Source: Paracoccus alkanivorans
GTDB taxonomy: Bacteria > Pseudomonadota > Alphaproteobacteria > Rhodobacterales > Rhodobacteraceae
Reading direction: 5' to 3'
DNA length: 64,000 nucleotides
Assembly: GCF_003697785.1 (NCBI RefSeq)
Contig: NZ_QOKZ01000001.1
Span: 248,001 to 312,000 of the forward strand
In this document: positions 31,855 to 39,934 of the stretch, piece after piece
How positions within the stretch are numbered: position 1 is the first letter of the stretch
How the letters are laid out: the number at the start of each line of letters is the position of its first letter
The notes under the pieces: generated by a model
Database searches by the model: none
What the model saw: the letters and a program-made list of their open reading frames with translations, nothing else
Told to the model about the DNA's origin: nothing
Made by a program: the position numbers and the translations under genes

Positions 31855-32097
31855 ATGGTCAATATGAGCATCAGGAACTTGCCTGAGCAGGTCCATGATG
31901 CGCTACGGCAGCGTGCCGAGCAGAACAATAGAAGCTTAAACGCTGAAGTTCGTGCCATCCTTGCACATGCCGTTATGGTCTCAAAAACCGGTGGGTTCGG
32001 TCAACAGCTCCGGTCCCGCTTTGCGGATAGTCTTGGCACCGATCTGGACCTCAGCCGTGACAAGCACCCCGGCGAGGCCGCGAAATTTGAGGAATGA
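31855..32097 (+). CDS. FitA/VapB-like ribbon-helix-helix antitoxin, toxin missing
   Basis: This is an 80-residue FitA-type antitoxin. The ribbon-helix-helix reads MSIRNLPEQVHDALRQRAEQ followed by NRSLNAEVRAIL; the C-terminal tail (about 35 residues) is the toxin-binding part. In intact operons a PIN-domain VapC/FitB toxin starts overlapping the antitoxin stop. Here an overlapping ATGA is present, but the frame behind it (MIDRHHLNSP) is not a PIN domain and soon loses coding character. The toxin has apparently been deleted, leaving an orphan antitoxin. Confidence 0.78.
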   Translation: MVNMSIRNLPEQVHDALRQRAEQNNRSLNAEVRAILAHAVMVSKTGGFGQQLRSRFADSLGTDLDLSRDKHPGEAAKFEE

Positions 32098-32590
32098 TTG
32101 ATCGGCATCATCTGAATAGTCCGGTTTTCTTATGTCAGGATTGCCGGAAACCCCGCAGCCTTCGCACTAAACTTGACCACCACAATCGTCCGCCCCGCTA
32201 CGCGAGATGAAAGCTCCGCGCGTCGGGCGATTGCTCAACCCGCGCCGATCGGTGTAAATAGCAACCGGGCTCCAGTTGCCGCTGGATGAAAACTCAAGGG
32301 TAGGTCAGGCCTATTGGCGGACGATTCACAGATCCGCGTCAACAGATGATGGGATCGGTCAGGTCCTCAAAGTCGCCCGAAACAGCACTGACTTGACCAG
32401 TTTCACCACCTGAGCCCTTACCCGGTCGGTGTGCCTTCGAAGTGCGGCGATCAGCCGGCAGGCCACGAAAGCGGAACGTCAGAGACGGGTAATCGCGATC
32501 CTTGGATGCGGGGTGGCGTTACGCCAGCAGTTGGCGATCATCAGCTTCGCGTGCGCGCGAGAAACCGTCATAAATCATGGTGCCCTATGC
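32098..32590. other. Region of gene remnants between the antitoxin and HTH genes
   Basis: These 493 bases hold no intact gene. The toxin gene expected after the antitoxin is absent. Several stretches look like broken pieces of insertion sequences, but none is long enough to name. The right end is the downstream region of the minus-strand HTH gene. Confidence 0.4.
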
Positions 32591-33112
32591 TCAATCCTCT
32601 CGCGATGTTTGGGCATTTTCGGGCGTTTTTTGATCGTTGATGCGTTTCGCCGTTTTCCAATGAATTCCGAAAGCACTAGCGGCCTGATTGATCGAGGCTG
32701 TTTTCTTGACGATTTTCTTCAGCTTTTTGGCATCAACACCTTTGCGATGATTTCCCGCTGGAATCTCGTATCCTGCCTTCTTCAACCACTTCCCCAAGGT
32801 TTCTGGCTTTGGACCATGTCGTTTAGATAGCTCTCGAAGACTTGGTCCAGCCTTCCACTCTTCCGCCAAAATTGCCTCGAAGGACAGACCATGTACGTCG
32901 AGGACCGTGCGTGCTGTTGCAGGGGTAAGCGCATATTTTTCCGCAAATCCTTTCAGTGTCCCCGCTTCCATATAGGCTTGGCGCAACTGCTCGGCGCTGA
33001 TCACTCGACCAAACCATATGCCATCGGAGATCTCGCCATATGCGAGCCATTCATCTCTGCGATGAAAAAGGCTGAATCGATCAGGAATTGTGCTGTTCGA
33101 ACAGTTTGACAT
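32591..33112 (-). CDS. Protein with three consecutive HTH-like segments, unknown function
   Basis: This is a 173-residue protein with the start taken at MSNCSNSTIPD; a longer start at 33148 exists. Three successive helix-turn-helix-like segments are visible: TLKGFAEKYALTPATARTVL, SLRELSKRHGPKPETLGKWL and SINQAASAFGIHWKTAKRI. Basic residues are concentrated in the last third (HRKGVDAKKLKKIVKKT). It is divergent from the Ner-like regulator, and the two share a 130-base promoter region directly beside the tns operon. A DNA-binding or targeting role in the mobile element is likely, but I do not recognise the family. Confidence 0.6.
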   Translation of the reverse strand: MSNCSNSTIPDRFSLFHRRDEWLAYGEISDGIWFGRVISAEQLRQAYMEAGTLKGFAEKYALTPATARTVLDVHGLSFEAILAEEWKAGPSLRELSKRHGPKPETLGKWLKKAGYEIPAGNHRKGVDAKKLKKIVKKTASINQAASAFGIHWKTAKRINDQKTPENAQTSRED

Positions 33113-33172
33113 GATCAAAAAAATAATTGGGGGGTGAAGTGAAAACAATGATTCCTACATCGGATCCCCTGG

Positions 33173-33202
33173 TTGACGGATGGAATCACCTCTGAATCTA
33201 TA
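33173..33202 (+). promoter_or_regulatory. Candidate promoter for the Ner-like regulator
   Basis: TTGACG (33173-33178) is followed after 18 bases by TCTATA (33197-33202), about 40 bases before the start codon. It is a plausible sigma-70-type promoter, assigned by eye only. Confidence 0.35.
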
Positions 33203-33242
33203 TCAGATGAGAGTTGGACCAAGTAGGTGCCAGGAGTGATCC

Positions 33243-33479
33243 ATGTCAGTTGACCTGCGTCGACATCAATTTGTGAAGCTCCGACTGAGAGCCGAAGGCC
33301 GTTCGCTGGCGAGTATTGCCAGAGAACTTGGTGTTCTACAGTCCAGCGTCACGGTTGTGAGCCAAGGTTACCGCCGCTCACATAGGATCCAGACAGCTAT
33401 CGCCGCGGCACTCGGGACAACGCCTCAGACGCTTTTCCCCGACCGCTACCCAAAAAAGGAGGACCTCACGCCAAAATAA
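33243..33479 (+). CDS. Ner/Nlp-like HTH regulator of the transposition module
   Basis: This is a 78-residue DNA-binding protein similar to phage Mu Ner. It has the HTH RSLASIARELGVLQSSVTVV, the AIAAALGTTPQTLFPDRY segment typical of Ner proteins, and a polar tail. Ner represses early transposition genes in Mu, so this protein probably limits expression of the tns operon that starts 224 bases downstream. A hairpin terminator separates the two, which suggests that the tns operon has its own promoter. Confidence 0.75.
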   Translation: MSVDLRRHQFVKLRLRAEGRSLASIARELGVLQSSVTVVSQGYRRSHRIQTAIAAALGTTPQTLFPDRYPKKEDLTPK

Positions 33480-33496
33480 TTCCATTTCGACAAAGG

Positions 33497-33530
33497 AAAA
33501 GACCTCCCTGCGTCAACAGGAAGGCCTTTT
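33497..33530 (+). terminator. Hairpin terminator after the Ner-like gene
   Basis: AAAAGACCTCCCTG (33497-33510) pairs with CAGGAAGGCCTTTT (33517-33530) at 12 of 14 positions, loop CGTCAA, with T at the 3' side. It lies 17 bases after the stop codon. Confidence 0.6.
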
Positions 33531-33703
33531 GAGTAAAGCGTCGTTTGGTACCGACACCTTATTCATCCCCCGAGTCGAACAAAAAGTCAACCTGCCGGAC
33601 GCTCGATCCGGCAGGGCAGTTCAACATATCTCAGAGGGGGAGAAGGCTTCCGTTCGCCTCGCGCGCTGTCGCGCGGGTGCGAGCGGGCAGCACTCCAATC
33701 AAC

Positions 33704-34204
33704 ATGAACAAGAAAACCATCTATCGCGATCCCGAACCGAGTCGCGCAACACGCAGGATATCACGCCGTTCCCGAGCCAGTTTACGAGGTTCAATGGTCG
33801 CGAAGCTGCCCGGCTTCGCACGGCCGCGTATCATCCAATTCGAAAGCGCACTGGAATATGCGTTTCTTTGCCTGATGCTCGTGCGTGACGACATCCACAG
33901 CATCTGGGATCAGCCGACCGAGATCAGCTATACGGATCAGGACGGCACCAAGCGCTCCCATGTGTTTGACTTTCTTGTGGTTCTTGTCACTGGCGAGCGC
34001 ATTGCAGTGGCCATCAAGCCGAGCAAGCGTGTTGTTCAGCGTAGCTTTCTGTCTGAGCTGGAGTTGGTCGCAGCGGCGGTGACAAAGCAGTTCGCAGATC
34101 GCGTCCTGCTGATCACAGAGCGGCATCTGGACCGCAAAGCTGCAGCAGACGCCGCGCGTCAACTTGCGTATTCGCGCGCCGCTTTGACGGAGGTCGCCGC
34201 ATGA
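33704..34204 (+). CDS. tnsA: TnsA-like transposon endonuclease
   Basis: This is a 166-residue protein with the TnsA nuclease fold, which makes the 5'-strand cuts at transposon ends so that the element moves by cut-and-paste. The expected catalytic residues are present: Glu in FESALEYAF (Glu47 or Glu51), Asp89 in HVFDFLVV and Lys105 in AVAIKPSKR. It is shorter than Tn7 TnsA (273 residues) and seems to consist of the nuclease domain plus a short tail. The start at 33704 is chosen because the upstream extension is not TnsA-like. It overlaps tnsB by four bases. Confidence 0.82.
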   Translation: MNKKTIYRDPEPSRATRRISRRSRASLRGSMVAKLPGFARPRIIQFESALEYAFLCLMLVRDDIHSIWDQPTEISYTDQDGTKRSHVFDFLVVLVTGERIAVAIKPSKRVVQRSFLSELELVAAAVTKQFADRVLLITERHLDRKAAADAARQLAYSRAALTEVAA

Positions 34205-36345
34205 CCATCCGTTTTCGTTTCAGCAAATCCGACATGATCAATGTAGGCGGTGTCCGGTACCGCCCCTTGGAGAATGACGACAACGGCGCCTTGCTCGAAC
34301 ATGTCGGGCGGCCCGACATCACAGAGCGGATGACCCACGAGCAACTGGCCGAGCTCTTCAAACGGCCAGACACGCAGTATTTCGCGGATTATTTCGATAG
34401 AGCCAACCAGGAGTTCAGAGGGCGAAAGCCGGTCGATCTGGTCAATGAACTTCCCGGCAAGATACGCCATCTCGTCCTCTGGCGGGAAGCATTTTGTAAA
34501 GCCTGCCTGACCCTACAGTGGAAAGGTGAATTGCGGCGTACAGCCGCAAGTTACCATGATTACCGGGGTCGCATTACTGAGGAAACCAACCGTCTCGTTG
34601 GCGAGGGAGACTGCTCCACAAAGGCGACACGGCCTGGTGATAGCGTCGTTTCACGTCGGCTACCTGGTTACCGAACAGGGTTCAATTGGTTGAGACGCTA
34701 CGAGAAAGGGGGCTTTTCTGCCTTCGCACTCATCCCCGAAACCCATCGCTGCGGCAACCGAAAGATGCGGTGGTGCCACCGCTCAGAAGCCCTGATGACG
34801 CGGGTGATCGAGTTTTATGCCAGCACGCAGCGTCCATCAAAGGCGCAGGCCATCGCCGATACGCTCCGATTATTTGATATTGAAAACGAACGCAGATCCG
34901 ATGCTGGCCAGCCGCCACTTGTTGTCCCGTCTGCAGTGAGCATTGACCGACGCTTGAAAATGGCGGATCCCTATTACGTCCACGCCAAGCGATATGGAAT
35001 TGCGGCGGCAAACAGCAAGTTCACGCTCTTTGAGACCGGCCCGGATGTCGAGCGGCCGCTCGAACGTGTCGAAATGGACGAAAACCAGCTCGATGTGATT
35101 TCTCTGCTCACACTATCCGGGATCTGGGATCACTTGCCGCCGGAACGACAGGCCCAATTCGAGAAGGGGCGTCGCTGGCTTTACATTGCCGTCGACTGTG
35201 CGACCAAATGCATCCTGACAATGCGCCTGGCCGAGACTCCGAATTCGGCGGACGCAATCCGTGCGCTCCGAGACATCTTCATCGACAAGACACCGATCGC
35301 CCGGGCCGCCGATTGCGAAAGCAAATGGCATCATCATGGGGGCATCGGGACCCTTGTCACTGATATGGGAGCAGCGTTTGTTTCCGACGATTTCCAGGGA
35401 ACGGTATCATCGTTGGCGATCACGGCACATCTGCCACCCGCAGGAATTCCTTGGCTTCGCGGGCATGTCGAGTCGTTCTTTCGAACGTTTGGCCATCAGC
35501 TCATGCCCCTGTTATCCGGGCGGACGTTTTTCAACTCGGTCGAACGTGGCGACTACCCATCGGAACAGCTGGCCTGTCTTTGCGATGATGACCTGATCCG
35601 GATCCTCCTGACCTATGTCGTCGACATTTATCACAACCAGCCACATGGATCCCTGGGGGGCGAAACCCCCAATGAGGCCTGGGACAGATTGGTCGCCGAA
35701 CACGGAACGCCGCCGGTCCCGGACGGTTTAACATTGCGCAGGGCATTCGGGCGCCCCCTGCGGCGCAAGCTCCGCGGTGATGGGGTGAGGTTCGCAGGCA
35801 TTAGCTATAACTGCGAGGCGCTGCGCGAGGCATTCCTGCATTCGCCGACCCGCGAGGTCGAAATCCGCGCCGATCTGAAGGATCTGGGCTGGGTCGCGGT
35901 CAAGGTGGGCGCCACATGGTATCCGGCGGTTGCCAACCAACAAGGCTTCGACGGCGTCAGCTATGATGAGCTCGTCGAAGCAACACGGGCGTTGCGGCTG
36001 ACCCATCGGAAAAACGCCGAATTGGCCGCACCGGTCATCAGCCGCGCCATCAAGCGCATTTCCGAGGCCAATCGGCAAGCGTTCCTGCTGCGAGAGCTGA
36101 CGCCGTTTCATGTCTCGGATCAAGATGTCGAGCGCAACCAGAACGCTCTTCATTATCCTATCCGTTCGGATGCCGAGCGCATGGGGCAGGAAACCCGCTC
36201 GAACGATCCGCTGAAGGACGGCATTCCTGTCGTACCGAAATCGTCTTCATCAAAGCGCCCTTCAGTCCTTCCCTCGTACGACAAACAGAAACAGCAAAAA
36301 CCACGCGAACGCCGCAACCGCTGGAGATTCGACGATGACAAATAA
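34201..36345 (+). CDS. tnsB: TnsB/TniA-type DDE transposase
   Basis: This is a 714-residue transposase of the Mu/Tn7 family. The DDE catalytic triad is visible: Asp293 in VEMDENQLDV, Asp388 in LVTDMGAAFVS and Glu424 in GHVESFFRTFGH. Upstream HTH domains (residues 150-260) should bind the transposon ends, followed by the catalytic core and a C-terminal beta-barrel and TnsC-binding tail rich in Lys, Arg and Gln. It overlaps tnsA by four bases and tnsC by eleven. All catalytic residues are intact. Confidence 0.93.
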   Translation: MTIRFRFSKSDMINVGGVRYRPLENDDNGALLEHVGRPDITERMTHEQLAELFKRPDTQYFADYFDRANQEFRGRKPVDLVNELPGKIRHLVLWREAFCKACLTLQWKGELRRTAASYHDYRGRITEETNRLVGEGDCSTKATRPGDSVVSRRLPGYRTGFNWLRRYEKGGFSAFALIPETHRCGNRKMRWCHRSEALMTRVIEFYASTQRPSKAQAIADTLRLFDIENERRSDAGQPPLVVPSAVSIDRRLKMADPYYVHAKRYGIAAANSKFTLFETGPDVERPLERVEMDENQLDVISLLTLSGIWDHLPPERQAQFEKGRRWLYIAVDCATKCILTMRLAETPNSADAIRALRDIFIDKTPIARAADCESKWHHHGGIGTLVTDMGAAFVSDDFQGTVSSLAITAHLPPAGIPWLRGHVESFFRTFGHQLMPLLSGRTFFNSVERGDYPSEQLACLCDDDLIRILLTYVVDIYHNQPHGSLGGETPNEAWDRLVAEHGTPPVPDGLTLRRAFGRPLRRKLRGDGVRFAGISYNCEALREAFLHSPTREVEIRADLKDLGWVAVKVGATWYPAVANQQGFDGVSYDELVEATRALRLTHRKNAELAAPVISRAIKRISEANRQAFLLRELTPFHVSDQDVERNQNALHYPIRSDAERMGQETRSNDPLKDGIPVVPKSSSSKRPSVLPSYDKQKQQKPRERRNRWRFDDDK

Positions 36346-37285
36346 GAAAATTATGCAGACAGCACAGCGCATTGCCGCCCTACGGGATCACTTCGTGCAG
36401 CATGAGCGGTTTGATCCCTTGGAAAACCGTTTCACCTTGCTTGCAGAGAAACGCATCGCCGATATTGCCACGGGGCGGGCCAGGGAGGCCCATGGCCTCG
36501 CCTTGTCCGGAGCGTCAGGTGCTGGAAAAAGCGCGGCGATCATGCATCTCCTGCAACGTGCGCGACAGCGTCTCGACGGTGCGGGGCATGAGGATCTGAC
36601 GATTGTCAGTCTTAGGGTGCCGTCTCCCGCCACGTTGAAACTGGTCGGCCAATCGCTTTTGCGGGCCTTGGGATTCCAGATCAGTTCGGAACGGCAGGCA
36701 TGGTATATTTGGGATCTGGTGCGCCATCATCTTCGTGAGCGCAGGGTGCTCTTTGTTCATCTCGACGAAGCGCAGGATCTTGCATCACGTGGGACGCGGC
36801 ATGAACTCAATGCCGTCGCGGCCATGCTTAAAACCCTGATGACGGATAATGACTGGCCTGTCGGGATTATCCTGTCGGGCACCACGGAACTCGAAGATAT
36901 CCTGAACCACGATCCACAACTGGCCCGACGGATGCAGACAATCTACTTTGGGCCCTTATCCAGCATTGGCCACGCCAATGACGTCCTGGACCTCGTTGAG
37001 GCTTACTGTGAACGCGGAAGGCTCTCAGTTGGCGAAGATGTCGGGACAACCGAGCTTGCCGAGCGGTTGATTCACGCTGCGGCAAATCAGTTTGGTCTTG
37101 TTATCGAACTGACGCTTGCGGCGATTGAGCAGGCCTATCTCCGGGGCGCGTCTTCGCTCGTCCGAGCGCATTTCGCACGCGCCTATGCGCATCGATCCGG
37201 TTCGGATGACGCCTTCAACCCCTTCATCGTACCGGATTACCACCGGATCGACGTGCGCCAGGTTTTTACAAGGGAGGAGAACTGA
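36335..37285 (+). CDS. tnsC: TnsC/TniB-type AAA+ transposition ATPase
   Basis: This is a 316-residue AAA+ ATPase that links target recognition with the transposase. Walker A is GASGAGKS (residues 59-66) and Walker B is LFVHLDEAQDL (Asp144, Glu145), with the sensor region VGIILSGTTELEDIL. It is of the smaller TniB/TnsC type that forms filaments on target DNA. It overlaps tnsB at its start, and the next gene begins at its last base. Confidence 0.92.
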   Translation: MTNKKIMQTAQRIAALRDHFVQHERFDPLENRFTLLAEKRIADIATGRAREAHGLALSGASGAGKSAAIMHLLQRARQRLDGAGHEDLTIVSLRVPSPATLKLVGQSLLRALGFQISSERQAWYIWDLVRHHLRERRVLFVHLDEAQDLASRGTRHELNAVAAMLKTLMTDNDWPVGIILSGTTELEDILNHDPQLARRMQTIYFGPLSSIGHANDVLDLVEAYCERGRLSVGEDVGTTELAERLIHAAANQFGLVIELTLAAIEQAYLRGASSLVRAHFARAYAHRSGSDDAFNPFIVPDYHRIDVRQVFTREEN

Positions 37286-39078
37286 TGTTCAGTGCACTCA
37301 GGGCGCTTCCCTTGACGGTTTCGACCCTTCCCGGGGAATCCGCAACCTCATTCGCTTCTCGCCTCGCCTGTCGCAATGGCGTGCCCCGGCTTATCAAATT
37401 CTGTTCGGATATCGGGATCGATTATTTCCGGCTCGTCAACGGTGACCCCATGGAAATCGAGCGGCTCGCAGCGCTCGGCGGTGTCGATGCGGCGGCGCTT
37501 CAGGAGGCGACCCCAACCTTGCTTGAGTCAGGCTGGTTCCGCCTCGGGAAAGAGCGAATAAAATTCACGGGCTTCATCCGAACAACAGTTCGGATTTGCC
37601 CGAAATGCGTCGCGGAAGCACCGGATGACGTGGCGGTCATGCATCACGGAATCTGGCAACTCTCCTCGATCCGCACCTGTGTGAAACATAGCTGCTGTCT
37701 CGTGTCATTGCCAAAGCCGAGCAGCTCGAACGATTCCTTCGATCACATCGGTCTGCTTCGCAACAACCGACCCGGTGAGTCGCAGATTGCTGATCAGGAT
37801 GATCTGGAATTGGAGCGCTATCTGATGGATCGTGTACGAAATGGTCCCGGAAAGTCCTGGTTGGATCGTCTGCCCTTTCATGTTGCGGCACAGACCTGCG
37901 AGATGGTTGGCGTTCTTCTGACGAGTGGACCACGGATGAAACGCGCCGACGTGACAGATGAGGAATGGTGTGCCGCCGGTACTGCGGGCATTGGTGTATT
38001 GCGAGGAGGGCCAAAGGCGCTGCGACGGAAGCTCAAGAGCATCCAGGACTCACACCCCGTCGGCGAAAAGCTGTACCGCTCGCATTATCGCGTATTCTTT
38101 GACTGGCTGCGATATCGTGACGACGATAGCGAATTCAACGCCGTCAGGGATGTGGTTCGCGATTTCATCTTTAAGAATTTTCCCGTCACGGAGGGGTCAA
38201 TCGTGCTTGGAAAGCCCTGTCCCGAACAACATGTCCATTCTTTCTCGACGGCAAAGCAGATATTTGGCGTCTCACATTGGAAGCTCGGCCGAAAGCTTGC
38301 CACCATGGGGATGGCAAAGAGGCATTCCCGCGGCCGATTCTACACATTGGAGCGATACATCCCTGCTGCAATGCTGAACGACCTTGTCACCGAGGTGAAC
38401 GCGCTCCTCACCTCGAAGGAAGCCGCAAGGATGATCGGAATCAACTATGTGCTGTTGGAAAAATTGGCGACCCATGGTCTCGTGAAACGCCATTTCGACG
38501 ACGGGCTAACGACTCCTTATTACGATCCGAATGATGTGAAAGATTTCATTGGACGATTGCGGGAACTCGCCAGCCGAACCGAGTCCGATAAGGGACTCAT
38601 CGACATCTCGACGGCTGCTCGTCGACGCGGTGTGATGATTGCACCGCTCATCGAGATGATCCTTGAGCAACGCATCCCCCTTTACATCGACAGCCCTTCT
38701 ACCGAAAGTTTCCGCGCATTTCGCCTACGTCCCGAATCTCTGAAAAATATCTACGGGAGACCCAAAGAGTCCATCGTTTCATCCTTGGGCGTTGCCAAGA
38801 TCCTCAAGACAACCAGGCCAACGGTATATCGATTGCGTGAGGCCGGTTTTCTGAAATCACCCAAGATTCGTAAGGGCTGCTGGATTCAGAGGGGCCATTA
38901 TACCTGCAGGATTTCTCTGGAAGAATTCCAAGCCTCGTATATTTCCCTGAACGAATTGGCTGAACTGTCTGGGCGATCGAGCGATGATGAATTCAATCAT
39001 CAACTGAGCAATGGTGCGATACCCCTTCCGTTAGGATTGCGGAGCACCATGATGTTTCGACGTTCCGACGTCGCTTGA
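37285..39078 (+). CDS. tniQ: TniQ/TnsD-type target-selection protein
   Basis: This is a 597-residue TniQ-family protein. The N-terminus ESATSFASRLACRNGVPRL is the family signature, followed by a zinc-binding segment with RICPKCVAEAP, HHGIW and RTCVKH. The remaining 450 residues contain several HTH-like segments (SKEAARMIGINYVLLEKLA; GVAKILKTTRPTVYRLREA). The length equals or exceeds Tn7 TnsD (508) and is much longer than TniQ of CRISPR-associated elements, so it is probably a sequence-specific DNA-binding protein that directs insertion to a fixed chromosomal site. Given the position of the island, the tRNA-Pro region is the candidate target. A terminator follows. Confidence 0.85.
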   Translation: MFSALRALPLTVSTLPGESATSFASRLACRNGVPRLIKFCSDIGIDYFRLVNGDPMEIERLAALGGVDAAALQEATPTLLESGWFRLGKERIKFTGFIRTTVRICPKCVAEAPDDVAVMHHGIWQLSSIRTCVKHSCCLVSLPKPSSSNDSFDHIGLLRNNRPGESQIADQDDLELERYLMDRVRNGPGKSWLDRLPFHVAAQTCEMVGVLLTSGPRMKRADVTDEEWCAAGTAGIGVLRGGPKALRRKLKSIQDSHPVGEKLYRSHYRVFFDWLRYRDDDSEFNAVRDVVRDFIFKNFPVTEGSIVLGKPCPEQHVHSFSTAKQIFGVSHWKLGRKLATMGMAKRHSRGRFYTLERYIPAAMLNDLVTEVNALLTSKEAARMIGINYVLLEKLATHGLVKRHFDDGLTTPYYDPNDVKDFIGRLRELASRTESDKGLIDISTAARRRGVMIAPLIEMILEQRIPLYIDSPSTESFRAFRLRPESLKNIYGRPKESIVSSLGVAKILKTTRPTVYRLREAGFLKSPKIRKGCWIQRGHYTCRISLEEFQASYISLNELAELSGRSSDDEFNHQLSNGAIPLPLGLRSTMMFRRSDVA

Positions 39079-39099
39079 CCTGACCACAATATCGGAGGG

Positions 39100-39122
39100 A
39101 GCCGGCGCAATGCCGGCTTTTT
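39100..39122 (+). terminator. Terminator after tniQ
   Basis: AGCCGGC (39100-39106) pairs with GCCGGCT (39112-39118), loop GCAAT, followed by TTTT. It ends the tns operon 22 bases after the stop codon. Confidence 0.85.
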
Positions 39123-39147
39123 CATGTCCCGGGAGAGGCGAGGCTTT

Positions 39148-39288
39148 CTGATAAAAAAGGCAACACCAACGCTCGGCATGACAAATCCGCCATTGATTTC
39201 ATTGTGTTATTTCGTTCGCCGAGGGCAAGTCTTTGTGGTGCTGCCCATTCCTTGGAAAGAGGCAGATAGGTTCTGCCTTTTTTATCAG
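39148..39288. repeat. Inverted 15-base unit next to the right direct repeat
   Basis: CTGATAAAAAAGGCA (39148-39162) is the exact reverse complement of TGCCTTTTTTATCAG (39274-39288), which is part of the right direct repeat. Similarity extends to about 30 bases with gaps. The unit at 39148 is also inverted relative to the left repeat (15185-15199), so the pair 15185/39148 has the geometry of terminal inverted repeats. Confidence 0.6.
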
Positions 39289-39350
39289 GAAGTTTGCCTC
39301 TATCGCTTTTGAGATTGATGGCAATACATTGATATTTAGACCATTATATG
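39252..39350 (+). repeat. Right copy of the island-flanking direct repeat
   Basis: This segment matches 15164-15262 in the same orientation at about 82 of 100 aligned positions, including a terminator-like hairpin (AGGCAGA/TCTGCCT followed by T) and the block CAATACATTGATATTT. It lies 170 bases after tniQ. No tRNA fragment accompanies it. Confidence 0.75.
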
Positions 39351-39472
39351 CCTCACACCCTTCGTGCACTCCCATAATGCGGAAGGTCCTCGCCCGTAAC
39401 CGGACGGCTTCAAGATCTACTTGTATTTTGGAAGTCAGAGGAAAGCGAGTGACGGCGGACACTCAAAAGGTG

Positions 39473-39820
39473 CTATCGCCCATCACGCTCTGAAAGCGCC
39501 AAGTTGTCTAAGAAACCTTCAGGCATACACCGACGCTTTGGCGGAACCAGCAGATCAACCTCCCCTGGTTTTGTAGACTTGTCTCCGAAGAGGGCAGTTT
39601 GCGTCGGGCCTTTGGCCATGTGCGCGCGACCCCAAAGCCTATAATCGGGCCAAAGATCGTGCAGCGCATAGGCAGTCGTCTCTAAAGTAAACTGACGCCG
39701 ATCGGTTCTGACAACGAGACAAGCGCCTTCTACCATCAAGCTCTTTGATTTGGCGAACACACTACAGATCACCTGTTCGTAGCGTTCGCTATCGCCATAA
39801 CGTTGGGCCTGGGTAGCGTG
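39473..39820 (-). pseudogene. C-terminal remnant, possibly of a DNA methyltransferase
   Basis: A minus-strand frame without a proper start reads from about 39820 to a stop at 39473. It includes CLVVRTDRRQFTLETTAYAL and PTQTALFGDKSTKPGEVDLL. This looks like the C-terminal end of a site-specific DNA methyltransferase, but I am not certain of the family. The 5' part is missing: upstream the sequence switches to a different frame encoding the start of an FAD enzyme. It therefore appears to be the outer piece of a foreign segment broken at about 39820. Confidence 0.4.
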
Positions 39821-39885
39821 GATACGCCGAATATGCCTCCGCCGATGATGACGGCGGTTTCAATTGCGAGGGCGGCGGAGCTCAC
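39820..39885 (-). pseudogene. 5' fragment of an FAD-dependent oxidoreductase, truncated at the island edge
   Basis: From a GTG at 39885 the minus strand reads SSAALAIETAVIIGGGIFG followed by VST, the beginning of an FAD-binding Rossmann fold (GxGxxG). After about 24 codons homology ends and the frame soon stops. It lies 49 bases behind the Gfo/Idh gene on the same strand, so it was probably the second gene of that operon. The break gives the right boundary of the foreign DNA. Confidence 0.5.
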
Positions 39886-39934
39886 GATGGTTCTTCTGCA
39901 GGTTTTGATGTTACGTTTTCCGAACCATGCGGGA

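Noticed and set aside
32431..32830. Plus-strand open frames opposite the HTH gene
   Set aside because: No ribosome-binding site or recognisable content; the minus-strand gene with three HTH-like segments is the better reading.
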